Under the pieces are notes generated by a model, which was given only the letters and a program-made list of their open reading frames with translations, was not told the DNA's origin and did no database searches. From Heterodera schachtii (Eukaryota; Nematoda; Chromadorea; Rhabditida; Heteroderidae), in assembly GCA_023374025.1 (NCBI GenBank), contig SIJG01000041.1, positions 457,001-521,000 on the forward strand: a stretch of DNA of 64,000 bases. Reading direction: 5' to 3'. Positions 10,210 through 24,124 of this stretch are shown in pieces. How positions within the stretch are numbered: position 1 is the first letter of the stretch; each line of letters starts with the position of its first letter. The position numbers were made by a program, and so were the translations under genes.

Positions 10210-13200
10210 ATGCATTTCCTTACCGGCAATGAGCAATCCTTCGATTCTGAGGGTCAAGAGGCTTTGCTTGACTCGGCACTTAAAGTGGTGAAAAATGAGT
10301 CCTTCGAGATGAAACGAGCGTTGGATCGGAACGAACTGATGGAAGGGCTGAAACATGCCGCACAAATGCTTTGCGAACTGCGGACTTCTCTTCTGACTCC
10401 GAAGTTTTATTACCGACTGTGTGAGTCGAAATTGAAAAAAAGAAAACCCACGGGGCGTACAGTCACCGCCTTTTTTGGCAATGCTTCGTTAAGACATCGA
10501 CGTCACCAATGAGCTTCAACATTTCCTAATTTATCTGAGCGACCGATATTTGGGTGAAGAGCGGAAGTATTCAGTTGCGGAGCTTTACGAAACTGTCCAA
10601 TACACGGGGAATATCATTCCGAGGCTGTGAGTTTGGTTGGGAAGGGAAGAGAAGGGTAAAAGGGCTCGATAATCAGCGATTGTTTGTTCCTTAGGTATTT
10701 GCTTATCACCGTTGGCACAACGTACATAAAGTCGGGCGAGTCTTCGACCAGCAACATTCTCAATGACCTCGTCAGTGCCCCCCCCCCATGGCTTTGCTGG
10801 GGTTTTTCTTTTACCATTCGCTTTTCTGTTTTGTTTCTTCTGTTTTTTGGACCCTGTCCGTCCCTTATTTCAACCAATTCCCATTTTTCAGGTCGAAATG
10901 TGCCGTGGTGTTCAGCATCCCCTGCGGGGTCTTTTCCTCCGCAATTATCTCCTCACTTCCACCAAGGAATTGCTGCCCGACATTCCCAGCACTTCGGCTG
11001 AAAAATCCGCTCAAAGTTTTGCTGCATCGGAAGAAGAAGAAGAGCAAAGTTTGGGCACGCAAATAAATGGGGGGACGGTGCGCGACACAATCGAATTTAT
11101 CATGACGAACTTTGCGGAGATGAACAAATTGTGGGTGAGGATGCAATTTCAGGTGCGTTTTAAATCTCGAAAAAATTATTATTTTCTCACAATCAATTAA
11201 AGTCTGATTCAGGGGGTTTTTTTTTGTACCTTTTCGAGTACAATTAGATGTGTCCGGGGGAAGAAAATCCCACTCCCTCAAATCAAAATAAATTTTTCAA
11301 GAAAATATGGACAAATTTTTAGAAATTCTAGGCAATTTTCTTAACAAATTAAAATAAATTTTCAAAAAACGACAGCGCATAACTATAACTCCGGACCCCC
11401 ATTTTACCACAACAATTTTTGGTATATTGACCTCAATTTCTATACAACAAAATTTTCAGACTTATAATTGTTTACAATTAGTCTATCATTTTAATTTGGT
11501 TTGAATTTAGGAATTGCTTATGTACAATTTAATTTTCCTGCATTTTCCTTTTGTTTTTATTGCCCAACAATAATTAATGTTCCGTTTTCTTCGTTTTTTA
11601 GGGTCCCAGCAGAGAGAGGGAAAAACGTGAGAAAGAACGTCGGGAACTGCGGATTTTGGTCGGGACCAATCTGGTGCGACTATCCCAATTGCAGAACCTG
11701 AACCTGAACTCCTACCGCAAAGTCGTATTACCCGGCATTTTGGAGCAGTCCGTTTCCTGCAAAGAGCCAATTTCGCAGGAATATCTGATGGAATGCGTGA
11801 TCCAAGTAACATTTCTTCAATTTGTGTACACAATCACTCATTTTCCCAGGTTTTCCCCGATCATTTCCATCTGAGCACACTCAACGAATTTCTCGACGCG
11901 TGCACCGAACTCCACGCGGACGTGAAAGTCAAAAACGTATTGGGCACACTCATCGAACATTTGGCACTTTACTCAACCGCCGAGGATTCGCCGGGCATTC
12001 CGACGGATTTGAATCTTTTCGAAATATTTTTGGCACACGCCAACAAAATGATCGAGACTCGAGCTAAAATGCCCGCAGAAGAAATTGTTTCTATTCAGGT
12101 AGCACAAAAATGGACAGAGAGGATGTGAAGTTATGCCACTTTTAGATTGCTCTGTTGAATTTAGCACTGAATTGTTACAGAAGCCGTGCCGAATTCGCCG
12201 ATTCGGTGTTTTCTTCCACGGCAAAAGCACTCGAAAAGCTGAACATTTTGCCGTGAGTATTTTACAGTCTAAAAGAATATACTCATTGAGTATTTCAGCG
12301 TGACCATAAACAGCGTAATCGGTCGCGAAGTGGCCAAATTGCTCAGACTGCCCATCGAGCAGTACAACAACGTGGTCACTCTTCTCCAACTCCGCTCCTT
12401 CGGCGAAGTCATCCAATTGTTGGACCGACGCGGACAGACGTCAAATTGCGGCATTTCTCATTCAAAATGCGATCGAAAATGAAACGCGAATTGGGACGGA
12501 GGAAGACGTGGAAAAGGTAAGCCAAACGAACCGACGAACGAAACCCAAAATTTTGCAAATGTTTAATACAAATAATTATTTCGCAGCGAAGGGAAAAGAA
12601 AATAGTAAAATTAGGCTATTTTCTTAAGTTCTTCCGTTTGATCGATTCTCTGCTGGCCGACCAATTGGAAGGACAGACTCAGCGCGTGTCCCTCGTCGGT
12701 GGGTCGGAGGACGGCGAAGGGCTGACGAACGGAGGTGCCGACGACCAAGAGGACTTTGAGGAGGAGCAGGGGTTGGTGGCCAAACTCGTCCATTTGGTAC
12801 ACAACGACGACTTGGAGACCCATTTTAAGGCTTGTTTTAACATTTTTAAATTGCAATTTTTTGGCTAATTTTAGCTGACTAACAAAGTACGAAAGGCGTT
12901 TGGTTCGGGCGGAAAGGCGCGACTTCGTTTTACGCTCCCATCGCTCATTTTCGCCACCCACAAATTCGCGTTGCGACTCGCAGAAAATAGGGAAACGGTT
13001 GGAACATTTTTATTTGCTAATTTTATTCCATAAAAAATAGGAAAATTTTGATGGAAGGATGGGCAAAGTATTCACATTTTGTATGAACACAATCAATGCG
13101 CTCAGACAACAGGCGGAAAACCCCGAATTGGCACTCCGATTTTACCTTAATGTGCGGGAGGGAGGGTCAAAAGTGATTAAATGCAATAATTCATTTTTAG

Positions 13201-14358
13201 AGTGCTTTGGTTTCTGACCGAATTCACTTTGATCGTTCGGCAGAAATAACTTATGAATTCATCTCAAAGGTATTCCAAAATAACTTAAAAACGCATTTTA
13301 AAGTCCGAAATGAAAAACACATTTAGGCTTTTTCGTTGTATGAAGAAGAGATTTCCGAAAGTCGAGAACAAGTCCAATCGCTTACGCTTTTGATCGCCAC
13401 AATTACTCAGGTGAAAATGTGCATTTGTCATTTTGGCGGATGTTTGGGATTCTGTTTTTGACATTTTCGGCACTTCCCTATCAATTATTTATTGTGTCAT
13501 TTAAGATTGAGCATTTGAACGACGAGTCCCACGAGCCCCTGCGCAACCAATGTGCCTTATATGCGTCAAAATTACTGAAACGGCCCGACCAAGCGCAAAT
13601 GCTCTGTTTGGTGGCACGCGCTTTTTGGCACTCAAAGGTCATTCATTTCCTAATCATTTAAAATGCCATCTTATTATACTTCTTTTTATTTCATATTTGA
13701 ATTCAGATTGCCGACTTTGGTGGGAAACAAAAATGCGATGGCGCGCGAGTGGTCGAATGTCTACGGAAGGCAACAAAAATCGCATCCCAATGCATGGAAG
13801 AAACGGTGCAATGCACACTTCACATTCACATTTTGGGAACACAAACGTACTTCTATGAACAGAAATGCAACGAGGCAAGTGAAGAGAGTCAATGGGGGAG
13901 AGAGAGAAAGAAAGGGGCGAAAGGGAAAGAGACAGTGATGCGGAGGGAGAGAGAGTGTTGAGAAAAGAGTATGGAGAGAGAGAAAAATGAAACGGGAAAA
14001 TAAGAGACTAAATAAGTGGAAAAGGGAGAGAAACAACTGAAAATAGAGCGGGCAATTACAATAGAATTTGATGTTTAGGTCAGTCGAGAAAGCATTGAGC
14101 AAATGGCGACTAAACTGAGGGAGAGCCTTTTGCAAATGGACCCGCAATCGGAAGTTGACCAACTGAATGCCAATCTGACGGTAACGGAGCAATGATTACC
14201 GTACTGTCTAGTCCAAATGGGTCTTTCGCTTAAGCTTTATCTCTCCTCGTCCGTTCGCTTCCCTTTCAAATTCGATTCCCTTTTAGCGCATTGTCAAATG
14301 CTTCGAATTGCTTAACGAACAAAGGGAACGCGAAAATGGGGAAAACGGAGGCGAATAA
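10210..14358 (+). CDS. VPS35: VPS35, retromer cargo-recognition subunit
   Basis: Core subunit of retromer, which binds VPS26 and VPS29 and recycles receptors from endosomes to the Golgi or plasma membrane. The N-terminus has [20 protein letters not shown] and [13 protein letters not shown]. Then come [16 protein letters not shown] (10560-10630), the hallmark PRLYLL region split by an intron, [20 protein letters not shown] (10900-10950), [76 protein letters not shown] (13520-13580) and [17 protein letters not shown]. The last exon (14287-14358) ends NGGE. About 16 exons span the whole family length. An apparent +1 frame shift lies near 12426. Two introns (about 11160-11600 and 13880-14075) are long and purine- or AT-rich. 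Confidence 0.96.
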
Positions 14359-15010
14359 AAGGGACGGACGACCGACCGAATTCCTGGGCATCATCATAAT
14401 TCGTGCGCACTGTTTCACTTTTGGCCATTAAATTATTAATTCGTTCATTTGTCAACCTTTGCCGCCTTCCCCTGCCAGCATATTTCGACAACACTTTGTC
14501 ATTTTACAACAGAATTTTCAAATGCTATTTTTGTGTTTTTTTAGATATCGTTTTACATTTTAAGTCGTTTATTTATCAATTTAATTTTGTTTGTTATTAA
14601 TTTAAATTTCTAATTTGGACTTCATTTCTTATTTTATGTGTAAATTAAAAGTGATAAATGTTAAATTTAAAGCGATTTCTTGGAAATGTTGATTGAAAAA
14701 GATACAATAAAATAAATAACAAATGAACGAATGAATTCCTTGTGCCTTTGGGTACGGTAGGAAAGGGAAAGTCGAAAAATATTTACAGACCCAAAATAAA
14801 AAGAAATAATTAAATTACGTCACAAATTCTGTCAAATTTCGTTCCGTCCGTCCGTCCGTTCTCTGTTTATTCCATTGCCTTTCCCCGTAATGCGATAGGC
14901 TTTTTTGTTGATTGGTCTTCTGACGGTGTTTATTTTGCGTCGGCCGATTGAACGGACCTTTGGGGTGAAAAGGGCCATTCATTCATTTATTAATTCAAAT
15001 TCCCTTCCCA
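14359..15010. other. VPS35-cubilin intergenic region
   Basis: No gene seen. It contains the VPS35 3' flank (AATAAA-like sites at about 14705 and 14795), a CCGT tandem stretch near 14845-14860, and the presumed promoter of the cubilin-like gene. Confidence 0.5.
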
Positions 15011-18000
15011 ATGCTCTCTCGCCACACCCTTTTTTTGCCTTTGTTTTTGCTTTTTCCGCTGCTTTTCCTCCGTGCCAATGCCATTGTTCGGTCGCAATTG
15101 GCCAATGCGCAGGAGACGAGGTGTCCTTTGTTTTGGTCCGCTGATCAGTGCTAATTGTAATTGTTTGTCTCTGTCTGATCAGATCGCGCGTTCTCTTCGC
15201 CGATGGAAATGTCCATTTCTTTGCTGGCCGTGGCCGTAACATCACTTTCCGTGTCTCCGACGGTTCTTCCATTCTTTTCGGCCTCACCGATGTCCAATCT
15301 TTGCCAAATTCGGTCCGTCCCTCCCTTTGCCATTTCCCTCCCTTTGCAAACCCCGACAGAGTGAAGTGAGTGCCGTCCGCGCATTGGTGGCAAATGTGGA
15401 CAGTCAGCTGAACGGATTGGTGGAGAATATGGGACGGATGGAGTCGCAGTGGGGGGACAAAATCACACAGATAATGGCCAAAGTGAGCGAATTGCGGCAC
15501 TTTGAAATGCCATTCCAATGAAATGCCATTTTAAACGCTATTCTTGACCCACCCCCGTTCACCTCATTAGCACCGACAATTGTCTCTGCAACTTTCTAAC
15601 CAACTGAACACTTCTCTCTCCCGTGCCCGTGCCAACCGGCGCATTCGGCTGCTCATCCTGAAGCTGAGTGGTCAAATCGATCGGCTTTTCAAGCTGATGA
15701 GTGTGGACGACTGTTTGGCACATCCCTGCTTGAATGGTGCCACTTGTGTGGACGGATTTGGCAAATTCCAATGCCTTTGTCCTGCACATTTTGAGGTGAA
15801 TCAGCGGAATCGTCGATGGTGTAAAACCCCGACAAATGATTAAGGGAAAACACTGCGAAAAACGGGTGGACGAATGTGCCCTTTTTGCGAACACTGACGT
15901 GGGATGCCAAAACGGCGCCATTTGCAGGAATAACCCAGTGAGAGAAGCAAAAGCGCAAAAATGGGCTAAAGAAAGTGATCAAAGCGATCGAAGGGGCAAT
16001 TAGGCATATGCTTGAATCAGCTCAAGACTCAGTCAAAAAGCCAATGATCAAAATGCCAAAGTCATTCCTTCCGTCTGTCTCTTAGTCATTTGCCGGCTTC
16101 ACCTGCAATTGCACTGCCGGGTGGCGAGGACGATTGTGCAATCGGAAGGACAATAAATGTGATCATTCGGCCGATTTGTGTGGGGAGCACGGACACTGTG
16201 TTAACAATGGTCAATCAGAGGTCAGTGAAAAAGATTAAGAGGAAGAGAAAAGAGGGTCGGAAAATAACGGAGAGAGAGAGAGAGGAAGTCAGACAAAAGG
16301 GGAATAACCACGAGACTCTCGGGATTCTCCGGATTTGGCTGAATCTTTCTCATTGTTTGGTCCCGATGTGCTCTGACTAATTTCCCAATTACTCATTTCA
16401 GCTCGGCTATCGTTGCTTCTGCGAGTCGGGCTTCGTTTTGGGCGGTGACCCTTCAAATCCGACTTGCGTCGATAACGACGAGTGCAGCACCAACAGCCCA
16501 TGCCATCCGGCAAGCATTCTGCCAAACCAACCAATTCCGCTCATTTTTTTTGCAGGGCGTCAATTGCATCAATTTGCCGGGCTCCTTTAAATGCGATTCG
16601 TGTCCCACCGGGCTAATCGGTCGGTCTAAGAGCAAATCAAGGGCAATTAAAGGGAGAGATTCATTTGATAGGTAACGGAATTAATTGCTACGACTTCGAC
16701 GAGTGTGCCAGTGACCTGACCAACGACTGTTCCAAGGAGCCACGGGTTGAATGTGTGAACACCCACGGGACGTACAAATGCGGCCCGTGCCCTCCGGGTA
16801 AGAACATTTCGGCTTTTGTCTAAATTTTTTATATCATATTTATCAAGATTTTGTGGGCGATGGCTTTACTTGCCAAAAGGTTTCACGGTGTGCCGATGGC
16901 CCTAACAAAGCGTGCCATCCGGAGGCCAAATGTGTAGAGGAACCGGAATTCCGTTGCGAATGTCCGCCGGGCACTGTCGGAGATGGCCTCGGGCCGGACG
17001 GATGCGAAGCGAACAATCGGACACTTTGCCACGGGGACAGCTGCTTGAACGGGGGCACTTGTCAAGTACTGATCAAAATAACCAATCAAATGATCGGCAA
17101 AAGCTGAAGCCCAACCCATTCGTTTCACTGAATGCCCTTCAAATCCCCAGGCCATTTCCGTCTCTGTGTTCCGTTGCAATTGCCCCGAGGGGTACCAAGT
17201 GAGTCGGACGGGTTGTGGTTTTTCAAATGGTTATCACTTAACGGGTTCACCACTTCAAAGGGTGCCCGATGCGAACATGCCAGTCCCTGTCTGTCTCGGC
17301 AATTCTGCTCAGGGCACGGCCGATGCCGAACCAATCCGTTGGGCTGCGACTGTTTCAGGGGCTTCTACGGCCCGCGGTGCCAATTTGAGGAGGACGGTGG
17401 GGGACGGCATTTGCCTTTTTGCGCCAATTAGAATAACTTCTTGATTTTAAGACTGCGATTTTCACACGAACAACGAAACGGGCGAAATTTTGTACGAACA
17501 AATGGCCGGACGAGGGCCATTGTTGAGCAGAAAAGTGTGCACGTGGCACATTCAATTGCTGGACACGCGCAAAGTCTCACCAGAAAGAAAGGACAAGAAA
17601 TGGAAAACAATGCTAATCTCTTTTGTGGAGTGCTAATTGCCTCCAAATGGGCCTTAATTGTCCTCCTTAATGACCCTCTCTTTCGCTTCTTTTCTTGTCC
17701 TCCCTTTCCTTCTCCATTTGACACTTTCCTTCTTTTGTCAGGTGCTTCAGCTTCATTTTCTCAACTACTCGGCTCCCCGTCTTTTTGAAGTCACTTCAAA
17801 GGCATTGCTTATGATTTGTTTGGCCTAATGAATATCCCTTTTAAGGGCTGTTTGTCCGCCTTCGCCAATTTAAGCATTTTCGACGGGGACGAGCCGGGCC
17901 AAAGCCCCCAATTGGGACGCTCCCAAATTGCGCACTTTTGCCACGGCTCTTCGCCTTCTCCGCTGCTCCCTTTTCACACTTCAGGGTGACCACTCTCTAC

Positions 18001-21000
18001 AACATTTTCTACTTGTTTAATTGTTTTGCTTTTCAGGCACAAGGCGACCGTTCGACTTTCTTTCCGTCTTTTAAGTGCCAACATTTTTTTGCATTTCAAA
18101 TGGACGGCGGAGAGACCGCGTAAGTCAAAAATGGAGGAGGGGGGGGGGGGGTAAAGCAAATCTCGGGAAATCCGAAGGGAGTGCCAATGAATTACTCACT
18201 CTCTGACTAAAACTCCCGGAGAATGATTAGCCAGCCTTTAATGTCATATCTCGTCATTCTTGCTAATCCATGTTTTCCTTTTGCTCAGGTTGTGGTGGAC
18301 GACTGTCCAATGCCAACGGCGGACGCATTGACTATTTCGATGCCCGGGGAGACGACCTTTGCGTTTGGTCTGTGCCGTGTTTTTCCGTTTGTTTTGGTGC
18401 CAATCTCTGATTTCTCTCCTCAGGTTCATTAGTATGCCGCCTCAATTCCACGTCCGCCTCAGCGTCGATGTGCTGCGTTTGCCTTCCGCCCAATTCCACA
18501 ATTGTTCTGTCAATTCCCTTGAGGTCATTCGAACATTTCTCCCCAACCGTTCCTTTTTTCTCTTCCATTTTCCCCATTTCCTCACCCATTTTCAGCTTTT
18601 CGATGGGCCCTCTCCGTCCAATGGGTCCCGTGCCGTGCAGTTTTGCGCTTCTCTCCACTCCTCCGCCGATGGTCCGTCCGTCGTGCGCACTTCGGGCCCT
18701 TTCGCCACCGTTTACTTCCGTCTCGACACTTTGCTGCCCAACTGTTCTCTCTCTTTCTCTCTCCTCTCTCTTTTCCCTTTTCCATTCCCCCCCCCCCCTT
18801 TTTAGGCTTTTCCCCCCAATGCGCTCCCTTTGGCTTTTCGCTTCATTATTCGACAATTGAATGTACTTTATTTTTTAATCATTCACTTTGCAATTTCTCT
18901 CACTAAAAGTGCCTTCGGACTGCGGTGGTGAAATTTTTGCGGGCGAATTGAACGGCGCATCCATCGGTCGAATTGAATCGCCAAACTTTCCGCACACGTA
19001 CTTCCCAAATTTGGACTGTCTTTGGGTGTTGCACAGCTACCAAAGACCAAACGCCACCAATGTCAATGGAATTACTGACAATGGCATTGGCATTGCTGAC
19101 AATGGCACTTCCGCCGCTAGCGATGAGTTCGCTTTGGACGCGTACACAGCGGACACCAAAGTGCTGGTCACTTTTGAACAGTTTGATGTGCCAGCGACAG
19201 TCACTCAGGTTGAACTGCTGCGCTTTCTTTCGCCATCCATTCTTACCGTTTCACTTGTACAGTATGCCAACCCAATGCTTCGGCATGTGACCATCAGCTC
19301 GTGCTCTGGCGACTTTGTGCACATTTCCGAGTTGGACATGACCTTCTGCAATTTGCACAAGCCGCCGAAGACGGCCATTGGGGCGTCGCGCATTTCTCTG
19401 AAATTTCACAGCGACGCGTCCATCGGCGGTGCCGGCTTTTCATTGAAATATCAATTTGGTAATTAGCGATTGCTTTGAAAATGTTTAATCATTCGCCTTC
19501 GATCGGTCCTTTTGATCTTTTATCCGTCCATTTTCAGCGTGTGAGAAGGATTTCACTGCTCCGAATGGGACAATCTCTCCTCCGAACTTTCCTAATCCCT
19601 CCCCGCGTCCGTTCAAATGCACTTACCGAATAATTGCCGGGCCTCGCCAGGCCATTCGCATCAATTTTGACCAAATCGGCATCAGCACCGATTTCAATAC
19701 GTGCAATTACCACCGCGAGAGACATGCGCAAATGGAGGATTATGTTGAAGTGAAAAGGGGGGGGAATGGCAAATTAAAGACGGAATAATTTGGTTTTTTT
19801 TATTAAACTTTTTCAGTTTTCGGGCGGTCACCCGTCCAACGAAGTGGCCAACAGACGGTACGTTTGTGCCCGTTATCCGTTCATTGCGCCGGACGGAGAA
19901 ATGGTGGTGAGCAGCGGCACCCGTCCCTTTTCCATCACCTACAGTATGCCTTTGGGTTTTGTCCCTACCGTATCCTCTGCTGATACTTTTTCTTCCAATT
20001 CAAAGGCACAAGTGGAGCAGCCTCAAACAAAGGGTTTCTGCTCAGTTACGAGTTGATAAACATCGGATGCGGCGGTGTCCTCTCCATCGGATCGGACGAA
20101 GTGGCGGAAGAGGCGCCACAGCTGACCAGCCCCAACTACCCGGACTCGTACATGGCATTCATGTTTTGCGTTTACTTTCTCCAAGTGCCAACGGTAAACA
20201 AAAGAGAGAGTGAAAAAGAGAGAGAGAGAGAGGAGAGAGAGAGAGAACAGAGAGAGAGAGAGAGCGAGAGAGAGAGAGAGAGAAAGAGAGAGGAGAGAGA
20301 GAGAGAAATAGAGGAGGGGGAGAGGGAGAGAAAGAGAGAGAAAGACAGAGAGAGAGGAGAGAGAGAGAGAAATAGAGGAGGGGGAGAGGGAGAGAAAGAG
20401 AGAGAGAGCGCGAGAGATAGAGAGAGAGAGAGAGGGGGGAGGAAAATTGCAGGCAATCATAGCCAAAAGCCAAAAAAAATAATTTAGGGAAGGGCTGTCC
20501 GACTGTCTTTTGACGTGTTCGATGTTGAGAATGTTGCGCATAGAGACAACTGCGAATTTGACAGTGTGACGGTGTACGACGAATTCTTCGAGGACGAACA
20601 GAACCATGGCAAAATTTTGGGCAAGTGAGTGAACGGCGATACAATTAAGCATTTCCATGCTTACATTAATTACCTAATCATTATATGCTTAATTACCCCC
20701 ACCAGCCATAAATTTCCCAATTTGCCTTCCTTAGATTCTGTGGCAAGTCTTTGCCCCCGCCGCTTCTTCTCTTCCGGTGCCCAAATGGCACTTGTCTTTC
20801 TCAGCGACCGTTCTCTCAGTGGCGCCGGTTTCGCCGCCCGTTTCCAAGCCGTCGATTTGGCCTCCCATTGCGATAGGACATTCACTGCCCCCGAAGCGCA
20901 GTTTGACTTCGATGCCAGTGAATTTGCTCAATCGGACAATTGCGTCTACCGAATTGTGGTCCTTTTTTATTTAAACATTTATTCATTTGCACTTTTTTGA

Positions 21001-24000
21001 TCATTTGTCTCCCTTTGTCAATTTGTCCCTTTTTGTCAATTTGTCCTTTTTGCTCATTTGTCTCCCCCTCCCTCTTTCAGCTGCCCTCAAACCGCCGTAT
21101 TCTCCTCTCCATCCTAAACATGTCCGTCCCTTGCGAATTTGGCACTTTGATGGTTCGCAACGGTCCTTCCGAACAATCGCCCGCTTTCCCCGGACTTTTT
21201 GGCGACTCCGAAATTTGTGGTATTCCATTCGTCCGTTTTGCCGTTTTATTGTGCCATTTCGCTGTTTCAGATGACCACCCCCAGCCTCGGCTCATCTCCC
21301 AGGGCAATCAGCTTTTCCTCAAATTCCGCTTGGCTTTCAGCCGTTTAATGCGCTTTTCTATCCGTTACGAACAATTTGAGAATGGTGAGTCATCCTCACA
21401 GTTTGGCACTCTTTCCTCGCTTTGTTTGTGCCGTGTCCATTGATATGCTTCCTGCTTTTCTTCTTAGGCTGTGGCGGGCACATCTCCGCCTTTGCCGGTG
21501 CCATTTCCTCGCCACAATTTCCCCACAAAGATTCGCAGTCGTTGCGTTGCCAATGGCTAATCGCCGTTGCGTTAGGTTGTCTAATTGTTTATACCTTTGT
21601 TTTGGCCCGTTAATTCTCTCTCCTCAGGGAACCAAGTCCGACTGCAAATCTCCGCCATGGACGACTTCGACTCGGAGGACAGTCAGGGCAAATGTTCACC
21701 GTTTGGGCACAATTTGCTGGAAGTGGGCGAGGGCAGCGATTGGACGGAGATGAAAGCGCGTCACTGCCGCAAGGAGACGAACCCGCGGCCCATCCAATCG
21801 GACGGAAACGCACTCTCCGTCCGATACACACAGCACGGCGGGGCACACCACGCGGCCATTTTCGGATTTATGGCACAATTCAGCACAGGCAAGTGCCATT
21901 CGAAGCAAAATGAAAAGAAAATCCCGGGGGAGGGGGGGTGACTTATCATTTTGTGGAAGAACATTGTTAATTAATCAGCAAATTGCAGAATGTACGGACA
22001 TCGTCTTGGATGGGCTTAACGGAAACCTGCAGGTACAATGCCAAACCCATTGATCATTAAACTGAGTTCGCTTCTTTCAGTCCCCCGGCTTTTTGTCCCC
22101 CGTCGTCCCTCCCCGAGGTTCGTTGTTCTGATGCGTTCTTCCGCTGAACTGATCCTTTTTTCAAATTGCTCAGTCTGTCAATGGACCATCAGAACTTCGC
22201 CCGGAAGTCGGCTTCGGATTAATTTCCATCTTTTCCGTATCGCCAACTCACAATCCGTTGACGGCGTTCGCTCTTTGTTTTCTGGTCAACGGAAATGTGG
22301 CCGAAACTTTTTAGCGGTGGGATGACAAATTCATTCATTCATTCGATCACTAATTGGCCCTCTGCCTGATCAGACTGATCCCGACTCGATAAGTGAAATC
22401 AGCGGAACAAAAGAATCGGTGCCTTTTGTCTTCAATTCGTCCTCCAATTCCGAAATGCCTCGTCGGTACTGCTCGGAGTTGTGGCAGCCAACTGAACTGA
22501 TCACCAAGCACAACCAAATTCGGGTCGATTTCCAGTCAAGAAATGAGCCGGAAAATCATTTTTGGCTGAGTTGGACGACAATCGGTGGGTCCAAAGATCA
22601 AATGGCGTTGGGCAATGAGTTTGGAATTTCATTTTAGGCTGTGGTGGCATTATCAGCGGAAACAATTCTCTTCTCACGGCAAATGCGTCGGAAGGCGCCG
22701 ATTTTGTGCCGGGCGATTCCTTCCGCAAATGCATTTGGTCAATCCGCGCGCCTCCCGGGCATACAATTCGCATTTTGGTGGATCGAATGGTGCTAGACGA
22801 AGTGGCGGACCATCAGAAATGTTTTGAAATGAAATCGGACGGAGACGGAGGAAAGCCGAAGACGGAAATGCTCGACGGAGTTCAGGTGGGAAAGACAAGA
22901 GATAATGTGGAGGGGGAAGAGAAAGAGATGGACGAGAGAGAGAGTGGGAGAGAGAGAGAGAGTGAGTGGGAGAGAAAGAGAGAGTGGGAGAGAGAGAGAG
23001 AGTAGGAGAGAAGGAGAGAGTGGAAGAGAAAGAGAGAGTGGGAGAGAAAGAGAGAGACCGGACGAGAGAGAGAGAGTGGGAGAGAGTAAGTGGGACAAAG
23101 AAAGATAATGGCCAATGGCATTCTATTTCTTCAGTTTTATGCCGATTCCGTTCCCTTCACGCACTCTGACGGTGTTCAATTACCGATCAAAGCGTTGTGC
23201 GGCCGATTGCGCAACGAAACCTTCGCGTGGTCATTCGGCGAACTGACCGTTGTGTTCAGCTACCACGCTGACTCTTCCGCAAGGATTGCGGATGAAGTGG
23301 GGAGGGGGGGGGGAGACGGGCGGGCCAATGATTCGGTGGTTTTTCCGTGCCATTTTCTCAGATTGTCGGCATTGCTTTCGGCACCATTGACGAGTTGGAC
23401 GATCACATTGTATTCAGTGCCCGCGTCAGCTTTCATCCGATTGCGGCAGAATCGGCCGAAGCAGTGGCAGCTGAAGGAGGCGCCGTTCACTGTTGGCATT
23501 GGCACTTTGATTTACCCCCCCCCCCCCCCAACAATGGCATTTTCAGTGGACCCGCGCTCGGACACTTTTATCCATTCGCCCTCCTTCCCCAAGCCGTACC
23601 CGAAGGGCGTTGAGGTTGGCTTTTGTCATTTTCCGTGCCATCGTCCCTCTGTCAGTTGGCTTGGCAATTCGAAGCTCCCGAGGGATTCGTCGTCGCCTTC
23701 CAAATTCTCAATTTGTCGAGCCCCGCCCCTTCTGTGTCCAATCTCGTGAAGAAGGAAAGAATGGTCAATTTTTCGGACCCCAACGAATTTTCCTGCGGTT
23801 TTCGTCTGATTTACCTGCGCGGCGGACTGATGTTCATCGACGGACCAACCAAAGCCAACCAATCGACAAATTTGTGGGCAAAATGCACCAATGTCAATTC
23901 GTTGGCACTTTAGGGGACAGCGGACGCGCTACCGAATTTGCCAGGATGTGAACGCGGAGGTAAATTATGACTTATTAGGGGTAATTTACAGTAAATAATT

Positions 24001-24092
24001 AATTAAGCCTCTCAACATCACAATGGGCGGGAATAAGGTAAGTACAAAGTCTATCTCTCTCTTCCTCTCTCTCTCTCTTTCTCTCTCTCTTC

Positions 24093-24124
<32 letters not shown>

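Noticed and set aside
18332..18856. 174-codon minus-strand ORF rich in Arg/Glu
   Set aside because: Opposite strand of cubilin CUB exons that carry family motifs ([18 protein letters not shown]).
20023..20658. Long minus-strand Ser/Leu-rich ORFs (up to 211 codons)
   Set aside because: Translation of a (CT)n strand opposite a GA microsatellite within a cubilin intron.
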